In this document: piece after piece, positions 56,858 to 64,000 of the stretch
How the letters are laid out: every line of letters starts with the position of its first letter
Position numbering within the stretch: the first letter of the stretch is position 1
Assembly: GCA_019930625.1 (NCBI GenBank)
Contig: CP082844.1
Location: 3,348,001-3,412,000 of the forward strand
Reading direction: 5' to 3'
Source: Nocardia asteroides
GTDB taxonomy: Bacteria; Actinomycetota; Actinomycetes; Mycobacteriales; Mycobacteriaceae
Length of the DNA: 64,000 bases
Made by a program: the position numbers and the translations under genes
The notes under the pieces: generated by a model
Told to the model about the DNA's origin: nothing
Databases searched by the model: none
What the model saw: only the letters and a program-made list of their open reading frames with translations

Positions 56858-58201
56858 TCAGGAAGCAGTACGTTCTTCGGTGAAACCGGGCATCCAGGTG
56901 CGGACGAGTTGCATGAACGGCAACTCGGCGTCGAGTTGCGCCAAGATGCCGACGGAACCGCCGAGTACGCGGAAGATCATCACGTATTCCGCCGGAAGTT
57001 GCAGTGCCCGCGCGGTTTTCATCTCCGGGCTGGACAACTCCGAGGCTTTACCCGCCACGCGCTGCATCCACCTGCGGGTGAAGTGGAACGAGTCGGTCTG
57101 GATCGGGTCGGTGAACGGGCGCAAATAGTCGGCGATCTCCTGGTGGGTGACCACCCGGCCGGGAATGACCCAGCCGTGGTCGTACAGCAGTTCGGTGAGT
57201 TCGGCGAAACGCTCCTCGACCGCGAGGGCCAGCATCCGGCCCAGCACCGGGGGAAAGCCGTCGGGCATCGGTGCGCAGGCGCCGAAATCGATGACCGCGA
57301 GCCTGTTGTCGGGCAGCATCATGAAGTTCCCCGGGTGCGGGTCGGCGTGCAGTAGTCCGACGACCTCCGGGGAGGAGAAGTGGAACCGGCCCATCAGCCC
57401 CGCGACACGATTGCGCAGCGCGAGAGTGCCCGCAGGGTCCGCGGCGCCCTGCTTGATGATCGTGGAGACGGCGATGCCGTCCAGCCATTCGGTGACGATC
57501 ACTTTCGGCGCGCTGGCCACCACTTTCGGCACCACGATCTCGCCGTGCCCGTCGAAGCCCTTGGCGAAGGCGCGCTGGTTGGCCGCCTCGTTGCGGTAGT
57601 CCAGCTCTTCTTCGGTGCGTTCGGTGATCTCGGCGAGGATCGGCTTGACGTCCGCACCCGGGATCACGGAGGCGACCAGACCGGACATACGTGACAGTGT
57701 CTTCAGATCCGCGCGCAGGGCCTCGTCGGCGCCGGGGTACTGCACCTTGACTGCGACGGTCCGCCCGTCCGACCACACCGCCCGGTGCACCTGCCCGATA
57801 CTGGCCGAAGCGGCCGGTGCGTCGTCGAAGTCACGGAAACGGGTGCGCCACTGGGTGCCGAGTTGCTGATCGAGCACCCGGTGGACGGTTGCGGCGGGCA
57901 TGGGCGGCGCGGCGGCCTGCAGCTTGGTGAGCGCTTCGCGATAGTGCTCGCCGAACTCCTCCGGTACCGCGGCCTCCATCACGCTGAGCGCTTGTCCGAA
58001 TTTCATCGCGCCGCCCTTGAGCTCACCCAGCACGGTGAACAACTGTTCGGCGGCCTTCTGGTTGAGCTGCGCGTTGATCTCGGACTTGTCGCCTCCGGCG
58101 AGCTTCTTGCCGAACCCGACGGCTGCCCGCCCGGCGATGCCGAGCGGGATCTTGGCCAATTTGGCGTTGCGGGACGAGCGACGGCGCACAATCTCAGACA
58201 C
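56858..58201 (-). CDS. ABC1/ADCK (UbiB-type) atypical protein kinase family
   Basis: A 447-residue member of the ABC1/UbiB family. KxGQ is in GGAMKFGQALSVMEAAVP (near residue 60), the ASIGQVHRA loop replaces the usual glycine-rich loop, the ATP lysine is in VAVKVQYPG, EELDYRNEAAN follows, the catalytic loop is LLHADPHPGNFM and the metal Asp is VIDFG. Family members act as ATPases or kinases in lipid/quinone metabolism. GTG at 58201 (VSEIVRRRSSRN) is the likely start. It is the Rv3197-type gene, here convergent to whiB7 and next to the ThiF-like gene. Confidence 0.88.
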   Translation of the reverse strand: MSEIVRRRSSRNAKLAKIPLGIAGRAAVGFGKKLAGGDKSEINAQLNQKAAEQLFTVLGELKGGAMKFGQALSVMEAAVPEEFGEHYREALTKLQAAAPPMPAATVHRVLDQQLGTQWRTRFRDFDDAPAASASIGQVHRAVWSDGRTVAVKVQYPGADEALRADLKTLSRMSGLVASVIPGADVKPILAEITERTEEELDYRNEAANQRAFAKGFDGHGEIVVPKVVASAPKVIVTEWLDGIAVSTIIKQGAADPAGTLALRNRVAGLMGRFHFSSPEVVGLLHADPHPGNFMMLPDNRLAVIDFGACAPMPDGFPPVLGRMLALAVEERFAELTELLYDHGWVIPGRVVTHQEIADYLRPFTDPIQTDSFHFTRRWMQRVAGKASELSSPEMKTARALQLPAEYVMIFRVLGGSVGILAQLDAELPFMQLVRTWMPGFTEERTAS

Positions 58202-58252
58202 GTACCCATCATGGCGGACGGACCAGCCGATCGGCCACGGCAATCTTGATCA

Positions 58253-59125
58253 CTACCGAGTTCCGACGCCGAGTTCTGTGGAAACCCGTGCACAAGCGCA
58301 CGCGGGATGGCGGCCCCACGCCCGCCGATCCAGGACGTGTGCATCCAGGTCGAGCTCCAGAGTAGCGTTCAACGTGGCCGGGCTGCGCCGCGGTGAGCAG
58401 GCGATGATCGCCTCCAGTTCGCCGAGGGCGACCGCCGTGGTCGCCGTGATCCCGGCGGGGGAGGCATGTCCGACGCGGCCCAGTAGCTGGGCGGCGAGGT
58501 GTGGCCAATCGGCGTCGTTCTGCGAGCGGATCAGGTCCGCGCAGCGCAGGCAGCTGGTGACGCCGGGCAGCACCAGCGGCCCGACGACGCCCTTGTTGTC
58601 TCGGATACGTAGTTGCAGATGAGGGATGCGATGCAGCAGCAGGTCGCTCACCAGCCTCGGGTCGGGCATCAGCGCGTCGGCGAGCACCACGAGGTCCGAC
58701 TCCCACGACCGCACTACCGACGTACCGGACGGGTAGTCCCGGGAACGGCTCGGCCGCACTCCCAGCGCGCGCAGCCCGGCCGACACGGCGTCGGAGAGCG
58801 GACCGAGCCCGTGCACTCGCACCGCTCGCACCTGTCCGGCCCGGTCCTCCGGGTGGTCCAGCAGTCCGGCTTCGTCGACGAGGGTGAGCAATGCCGCGGC
58901 GCGCTCGGCGTCGATTCCGCATTCCCCGGCTCGCCAGATGATCTGCGGTTTGGTGCGCAGCCCGTCGAGCAGGCGGAGGAAGGCGAGAACGGTCTCGGCG
59001 TCCATGCCTTCCGGACCGAGCACCACCGCCGTTTCCGGATCGCACCCCAGCTGCACGACGCCGGTCGGGCGGACCAGGACGGTTACCCTGGGGCGCAACC
59101 GGGGACCGCGACACATCGTTGTCAT
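58253..59125 (-). CDS. ThiF/cyclodehydratase-like protein (Rv3196-type)
   Basis: A 290-residue protein of the family often annotated as bacteriocin-cyclodehydratase-like or ThiF-like. The N-terminal half has LRPRVTVLVRPTGVVQLGCD then GLRTKPQIIWRAGE, and the second half starts with a Rossmann-like VRVHGLGPLSDAVSAGLRAL (about 115) and carries cysteine pairs CLRCADL and ACACA, likely a zinc-binding site as in ThiF/MoeB E1-like enzymes. The usual adenylation arginine-finger sequence is not obvious, so it may not be active as an E1. ATG at 59125. It lies upstream of the ABC1 kinase on the same strand and the two may work together. Confidence 0.7.
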   Translation of the reverse strand: MTTMCRGPRLRPRVTVLVRPTGVVQLGCDPETAVVLGPEGMDAETVLAFLRLLDGLRTKPQIIWRAGECGIDAERAAALLTLVDEAGLLDHPEDRAGQVRAVRVHGLGPLSDAVSAGLRALGVRPSRSRDYPSGTSVVRSWESDLVVLADALMPDPRLVSDLLLHRIPHLQLRIRDNKGVVGPLVLPGVTSCLRCADLIRSQNDADWPHLAAQLLGRVGHASPAGITATTAVALGELEAIIACSPRRSPATLNATLELDLDAHVLDRRAWGRHPACACARVSTELGVGTR

Positions 59126-59210
59126 GTCATCAGTATGCGGACCACGCGGTGTACGACTCGTCCCGAAACCCCCACTTATCCACAGGGTTTCGTGCCATCC
59201 ACAGGATGGA

Positions 59211-60623
59211 TCAGGAGGCTGCGCCGCCCTCTTTGCCCAGGTCGGGCCCGGTGTCGTCGTCCTCGCGCGCACGCGTGGCTTGCTCACGCGCCTCGGTCTC
59301 GGCCAGTTGCGCGAGCGGATCGTCGAACGCGGTGGCGCCGCCGCCGATCACCGAGTCGATGAAGCCCGCAGGGGAGTCCAGGTCGTGAGAGTTCGGCAGC
59401 AGGTCGGGGTGCGCCCACACCCCGTCGCGCGCGGTCATGCCCGCGTCGCTGGTCAGCCTGCGCCACAGTGCGGCCGCCTCGCGCAGCTTGCGCGGCCGCA
59501 GCTCCAGGCCGACCAGGGTCGCGAAGGTCTGCTCGGCGGGCCCGCCGGTGGCGCGCCGCCTGCGCAGTGTCTCGGCCAGCGCGCCCGCGCCGGGCAACCG
59601 GTCGCCGACGGCGTCGCTGACCACCACCTGAACCCAGCCCTCGATGAGCGCGAGCAGCGTTTCCAGCCGTTCGAGCGCCTGCTTCTGCTCCGGCGTGGTC
59701 TGCGGCTCGAAGGTTCCCTGGGCCAGGATCTCCTCGAGCTTCGCGGGATCGGTCAGCGACATCGGGTCGATGCCCTGCGCGGCCTGCTCCAGCGCGGAGA
59801 AGTCCATGCGGATACCGCGCGCGTAGTCCTCGACCGCGCCGAGCACCTGCTGGCGCAGCCACGGCACGTGGGCGAACAGCCGCTGATGCGCGGCTTCCCG
59901 GGCGGCCAGGAAGACCAGGATCTCGCTCTCGGGCTGCTCCAGCCCCGAGCTGAACTCCGAGATCGCCGCGGGCAGCAGCGCGGCGGTGCCGGTGGGTCCG
60001 AGCGGGAGGCCGATGTCGGTGGAGGTCAGCACCTCCTTGGCGAGCTGGCCGAGCGCCTGCCCGAGCTGCGAACCGAAGGCCAAGCCGCCCATCTGGCCGA
60101 GCATGCCGACCATCGGAGCGGCGAACTGCCTGGCCTCCTCGGGCAGCGCCGCGGTCCACACCCCCGAGATCTGCTCGGCCACCGGGTCGCACAGGCGCTG
60201 CCAGGTGGGCAGGGTCTGCTCGATCCAGTCGTCGGCGGTCCACGCGACCGTCCTGGTGGCGCCCGCGGGCAGGGTGGTCGCGCTGTCGAGCCAGAGTTCG
60301 GCCAGGTGCGCGGCATCGGCCACCGCGCTCGCCGCGCCCGACGTCACCGGTGCGACGGTCGACCCGAGTTGCTGGCGGGCCAGCCGCTTGGCGACGTCGT
60401 AGTTCACCGGCCCGGCCTGTGCCGAGCCGGGCTGCCCCATCCCGCTGAGCATCTGGCCGAGCGAGGTCAGCATCTGCCCGAGTTGCGACGGGTCGAATCC
60501 GCCCGCGCCGGCCCCACCGATACCGAAACCGAACGGGTCGTTCGGACCGGGGCCGCTCGGCTCGTCGCCGCGCTTGCGATCGTCGTCGTCGCGGTCCGAG
60601 AATCCGAAGGGGAGGTCACTCAT
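59211..60623 (-). CDS. Zincin-like metallopeptidase family protein (DUF2342, Rv3195-type)
   Basis: A 470-residue protein. The N-terminal 60 residues are Gly/Pro-rich (PFGFGIGGAGAGGFDPSQLG). A mainly helical domain follows, including RQFAAPMVGMLGQMGGLAFG, LVFLAAREAAHQRLFAHVPW (the HExxH-like E-AAH motif near residues 222-230) and IEGWVQVVVSDAVGDRLPG. The last 60 residues are charged. This is the family annotated zinc-dependent metalloprotease or coenzyme F420 biosynthesis-associated protein. ATG at 60623. The exact reaction is not established. Confidence 0.8.
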   Translation of the reverse strand: MSDLPFGFSDRDDDDRKRGDEPSGPGPNDPFGFGIGGAGAGGFDPSQLGQMLTSLGQMLSGMGQPGSAQAGPVNYDVAKRLARQQLGSTVAPVTSGAASAVADAAHLAELWLDSATTLPAGATRTVAWTADDWIEQTLPTWQRLCDPVAEQISGVWTAALPEEARQFAAPMVGMLGQMGGLAFGSQLGQALGQLAKEVLTSTDIGLPLGPTGTAALLPAAISEFSSGLEQPESEILVFLAAREAAHQRLFAHVPWLRQQVLGAVEDYARGIRMDFSALEQAAQGIDPMSLTDPAKLEEILAQGTFEPQTTPEQKQALERLETLLALIEGWVQVVVSDAVGDRLPGAGALAETLRRRRATGGPAEQTFATLVGLELRPRKLREAAALWRRLTSDAGMTARDGVWAHPDLLPNSHDLDSPAGFIDSVIGGGATAFDDPLAQLAETEAREQATRAREDDDTGPDLGKEGGAAS

Positions 60624-60750
60624 ACCCCACAGGTTACGCGTGTACCACAGCGTCTCGATGTTCGCGCGGCGCGAAACCGGTGGCGGCGCGCCCGGGCGAA
60701 ACGACTGCCTCCGGCGCCCGGCGAGGCGGGCTGTCATTATCGTGGTCCGG

Positions 60751-61776
60751 GTGAATCGTCGGATCCTCACCTTGGTGGCCGCCCTGATCCCGGTGCTCGT
60801 GCTCGGCGTCGTCGGCAGCGTGCTGACCGTGCCGTTCGTCGCCCTCGGGCCCGGTCCCACCTTCAACACTCTCGGCACGGTCGACGGCAAGGAAGTCGTC
60901 GACGTGCGGGGCACCCAGGTCGATCCGACCACGGGCAATCTCAATATGACCACCGTCTCGGTGCGTGACGGGCTGAGCCTGTTCGAGGCGTTCGGCTTCT
61001 GGGCCAGCGGCAAGCACGGCCTGGTGCCGCGCTCGGAGGTCTACCCGCCCGGTGTGTCGCGTGAGGAGATCGACAAGTCCAACCAGCAGGACTTCAAGGA
61101 CTCCGAGGGCAACGCCGAGGTCGCCGCACTGCACTACCTGAACCTGCCCACGGTCGTGCTGCTGCGCAAGGTCGCCGACGACGGGCCGGCCCACGACGTA
61201 CTGCGTGCCGGCGACGAGCTGGTCAGCGTCAACGGCACGCCCATGACCTCGCCTCAGGAGGTCGTCACCGCGGTCTCGTCCCAGGCGCCCGGCAGCCCGC
61301 TGACAGTGGTGTACCGGCGCGACGGCGCCGAGCAGACCGCGACGATCGTTCTCGGTACCCGCCCCGGCGACCCCGCCAAGGGCTACCTCGGCGTGACGCC
61401 AGGGGAGGGCGCACGCCCGCCGATGCAGGTCACCTTCAACCTCGCCGACATCGGCGGGCCGTCGGCGGGCCTGATGTTCAGCCTGGCCTTGATCGACAAG
61501 CTCAGCCCCGGCGAGCTGGACGGCGGCAAGTTCGTGGCCGGCACCGGGACCATCGATCAGGAAGGCAAGGTCGGCCCGATCGGCGGCATCCAGTACAAGA
61601 TGATGGCCGCGCGCGAGGCGGGCGCGGAGACCTTCCTGGTCCCCGCCGCCAACTGCAACGAGGCCAAGCAGCGGATCCCGGACGGGCTGCGGCTGGTGCG
61701 GGTCGAGAACCTCACCGGCGCGGTGCAGTCGCTGAACGAGATCAACACCGGCAAGGAGCCGGTGAGCTGTGGGTGA
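60751..61776 (+). CDS. Membrane-anchored PDZ-domain Lon-type serine protease
   Basis: A 341-residue YlbL/Rv3194c-type protease. One N-terminal membrane helix (about 5-28) anchors it facing outward. A PDZ domain spans about 140-200 (VLRAGDELVSVNGTP). The C-terminal Lon-like proteolytic domain has catalytic Ser238 (IGGPSAGLMFSLALID) and Lys283 (KVGPIGGIQYKMMAA). GTG at 60751 is preferred; GTG at 60742 is also possible. It is divergent from the metallopeptidase gene, which is a conserved arrangement in mycobacteria. It probably degrades misfolded exported or membrane proteins. Confidence 0.9.
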   Translation: MNRRILTLVAALIPVLVLGVVGSVLTVPFVALGPGPTFNTLGTVDGKEVVDVRGTQVDPTTGNLNMTTVSVRDGLSLFEAFGFWASGKHGLVPRSEVYPPGVSREEIDKSNQQDFKDSEGNAEVAALHYLNLPTVVLLRKVADDGPAHDVLRAGDELVSVNGTPMTSPQEVVTAVSSQAPGSPLTVVYRRDGAEQTATIVLGTRPGDPAKGYLGVTPGEGARPPMQVTFNLADIGGPSAGLMFSLALIDKLSPGELDGGKFVAGTGTIDQEGKVGPIGGIQYKMMAAREAGAETFLVPAANCNEAKQRIPDGLRLVRVENLTGAVQSLNEINTGKEPVSCG

Positions 61777-61794
61777 GATCGCCCTGGCCCGGCT

Positions 61795-62388
61795 TCACTC
61801 CAGGGTGTGGTGCAGCGCCTCGACCAGATTCGGCGCGAGGTTGGGATAGGTGCGCAGGTCCAGCTCGCCGAAATCGTCGGCGTCATCTTCGGGCCGCAGT
61901 TGCAGCAGGCACAGTGACGCGCCCTCACGCAGCACCGCGGCGAACAACCGCGCCTCCCGGCGCTGCGGATGCGCTTCGGCGGCGGCGCGCGCGGCCGCGT
62001 CGGCGGCCTCGTGGTCGGCCAGCAGCGGGGCGAGCGCGTCGTCGAGTGTCGACTCCGCGTCCGGTGGCAGCACCACGATCTCCTGCACCAGCACGCAACC
62101 GCGGACGGCAGGCGGCCAGCTGGTGGTGGCCAGGAATTCGTCCAAGGCGATCGAGCCGCCGGTGATGTCGTCGGGGAAGGCCTCCTGGGCGACCGGCGTC
62201 AGCTCGCCGCCCTCATCGAGCTGATCCTCCAGCTCCGGCTGCGCGGCGACCAGGTCGGCGGTCGGCACCAGGGCGAACATCTGTGGGGGACGACCCCACC
62301 CCTCGGCATCGACGAATTCCGCCACCTCCCGGACGGAGCGGGCAAGGACGAGTTCGGCGTGCAGGTCTGGAGTCACGCGAACATCCAA
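61795..62388 (-). CDS. PPA1309 family protein
   Basis: A 197-residue acidic protein. Its landmarks are VAEFVDAEGWGRPPQMFALV then PTADLVAAQP, GCVLVQEIVVLPPDAESTL, and GASLCLLQLRPEDDADDF at the end. This is the conserved actinobacterial PPA1309 family, of unknown function. It is normally found beside the PDZ-Lon and UPF0182 genes, as here. The start at 62388 could be moved to about 62376. The C-terminal residues form an amphipathic helix. Confidence 0.8.
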   Translation of the reverse strand: MDVRVTPDLHAELVLARSVREVAEFVDAEGWGRPPQMFALVPTADLVAAQPELEDQLDEGGELTPVAQEAFPDDITGGSIALDEFLATTSWPPAVRGCVLVQEIVVLPPDAESTLDDALAPLLADHEAADAAARAAAEAHPQRREARLFAAVLREGASLCLLQLRPEDDADDFGELDLRTYPNLAPNLVEALHHTLE

Positions 62389-62585
62389 TCAAACCGCCGA
62401 GCGGGCCAGCCGGAAACCCGGACGATCGGTTCTCCGGCGCGGCAAGCGCAACCCTGCCAGCTGCATGGTGTCCGATTTCCGTAGAGTGGGCCGGGACGGT
62501 CCGGAAGGACCACCCGCAACATCGGACTGCGGCGCATCGGCCGGGCGTATCGGTGCGAGCGTCGCCGGACCTTGGAGAGTGGCAT

Positions 62586-64000
62586 CGTGGGCATGCGGCC
62601 CCCCACTGGCTTACCTTCGCTGTCCCGACGCAGCCGTGTGCTGCTGGTGGCGGCTGTCGTGCTCGCGGCATTGCTGCTGCTCGGGCCGCGGCTGACGGAC
62701 ACCTACACCAATTGGCTGTGGTTCGGTGAGGTCGATTTCCGCAACGTGTATCTCACGGTGCTGCGGACCCGGGTCTTGCTGTTCATCGCCGTCGCGGCCT
62801 TCGTCGGCTTGGTGGTCTGGCTGGCGCTGCTGCTGGCCTACCGGTCCCGGCCGGTGTTCATCCCGGTGGTGGGGCCGAACGATCCGATCGCGCGCTACCG
62901 CACCACTGTGATGAGCAGGCTGCGGCTGTTCGGCGTCGGCATACCGGTGCTGCTGGGCCTGCTGTCCGGCTTGGTGGCGCAGTCGAACTGGGTGACGGTG
63001 CAGCTGTTCCTCAACGGTGGATCCTTCGGTGAGAAGGACCCGGAGTTCGGTCTCGACGTGGGGTTCTACGCCTTCGACCTGCCCTTCTACCGGATGGTGC
63101 TGAACTGGTTGTTCGTCGCGGTGGTCATCGCGTTCTTCGCCAGCCTGGTCACCCACTACGTCTTCGGCGGACTGCGGTTGACCGGCCGCGAGGGCACGCT
63201 GACCCGCGCCGCCCGCGTCCAGCTCGCGGTGCTGGCCGGACTGTTCGTCCTGCTCAAGGCGATCGCGTACTGGTTCGACCGGTACGAATTGCTCTCCAGC
63301 AGCCGCAAGGAGCCCACCTTCACCGGCGGTTCGTTCACCGACATCAACGCGGTGCTGCCCGCCAAGCTCATCCTGCTGTCCATCGCGGTGATCTGCGCGC
63401 TGGCCTTCTTCGCCGGGATCGTGCTGCGTGATCTGCGGGTGCCCGCGATGGCCGCGGCGCTGCTGGTGCTGTCCTCGATCCTGGTCGGCGCGGTGTGGCC
63501 GCTGGTGGTCGAACAGTTCTCCGTGCGTCCCAACGCCGCGGACAAGGAAAGCGAGTACATCGAACGCAACATCGCCGCGACCAGGCAGGCGTTCGGCATC
63601 ACCAACGACAGGATCGAATACAAGGACTACAAGGGCGAGAGCAACAAGAGCCCGCTCGATGTCCCGGTCGACGCCGCGACCATCGGCAATGCCAGGCTGC
63701 TCGACCCGAACATCCTCTCGCCCACCTTCACCCAGCTGCGCCAGCTGAAGAACTTCTACGGTTTCCCGGAGTCGCTGGACATCGACCGCTATAACCTCGA
63801 CGGTGACGTACAGGACTACGTCGTCGCCGCCCGGGAGCTCTCGCCCGCGGCGCTGAGCGGCAACCAGACCGACTGGATCAACCGGCACACCGTGTACACC
63901 CACGGAAACGGCTTCGTCGCCGCTCCCGCCAACCGGGTGAACAAGCCGCCGTCGGAGGATCCCAACGCGGTAGGCGGCAGCGGAGACGGCGGCTATCCGA
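62586..64000 (+). CDS. UPF0182 large integral membrane protein (3' end cut by window)
   Basis: At least 471 residues are present; the gene runs off the right edge (full-length family members are about 900-1000 residues). Several membrane helices are visible: [70 protein letters not shown], and more up to about 305. A large extracytoplasmic domain follows, with [47 protein letters not shown] and [14 protein letters not shown], all conserved in Rv3193c-type proteins. GTG at 62586 (MGMRPP) is the likely start; ATG at 62592 is possible. Its function is unknown. Confidence 0.92.

Noticed and set aside
1..64000. tRNA or rRNA genes
   Set aside because: No cloverleaf with a T-arm GTTCRANYC and matching acceptor stem, and no rRNA-like segment, was recognised by eye on either strand.

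Overview
The window is high-GC actinobacterial chromosome. It most likely comes from Nocardia or a close relative in the mycolic-acid bacteria. The evidence is an antigen-85-type mycolyltransferase, an F420 (Ddn-type) flavoprotein, whiB7, the helicase-nuclease pair adnA/adnB, and a right-hand third (about 42.7-64 kb) whose order matches the M. tuberculosis Rv3202c-Rv3193c block. Genus and gene names are inferred from protein motifs and gene order; no database was searched.

Region by region. (1) 1-4.3 kb: an ECF41-type sigma factor module with an epimerase (cut by the left edge), sigma factor, serine hydrolase, DoxX-like protein and carboxymuconolactone-decarboxylase-like protein, with two matching ECF41-type promoters in the divergent gap. 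(2) 4.5-11.8 kb: a mycolyltransferase-like exported protein, a large orphan polytopic membrane protein resembling type IV secretion VirB6/TrbL proteins, a TfoX-like protein, a Tat-exported purple acid phosphatase, a TetR regulator and a SnoaL-like protein. (3) 11.8-20.5 kb: an accessory stretch containing two IS701-type transposase relics, a Ddn-like protein, a TetR / SnoaL / STAND-LuxR regulator cluster, a secreted cupin and a HEPN-motif protein. (4) 20.8-26.2 kb: a complete gas vesicle operon on the minus strand (gvpA, F, G, O, J, L, S, K, led by an acidic protein and an SRPBCC protein), nearly all joined by start/stop overlaps. (5) 27.0-34.1 kb: the respiratory nitrate reductase operon narGHJI, with a 240-base insertion made largely of 60-base tandem repeats between narG and narH. 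(6) 34.7-37.6 kb: a compact methionine-salvage operon with an MtnA-MtnB fusion, mtnD and mtnC. (7) 37.7-42.7 kb: mixed genes, including a MobA-MoeA fusion for molybdenum cofactor, which NarG needs, and an alkyltransferase-like protein. (8) 42.7-64 kb: conserved DNA repair and antibiotic-stress genes: adnA, adnB, a potassium channel, nudC, mycoredoxin, uvrD2, whiB7 with a long leader, an ABC1 kinase, a ThiF-like protein, a zincin-like protease, a PDZ-Lon protease and a UPF0182 membrane protein cut by the right edge.

Functional links. Gas vesicles (buoyancy) and nitrate reductase (anaerobic respiration) lie next to each other and could both serve life under low oxygen, but this is only inference from proximity. 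The mobA-moeA fusion lies close enough to narGHJI to suggest supply of its cofactor. The most unusual structural feature is the narG-narH tandem repeat. It keeps an open 79-codon reading frame and repeats the same stop/start junction at both of its ends. The best regulatory feature is the whiB7 leader: promoter, AT-rich box, strong upstream reading frame and attenuator-like hairpin.
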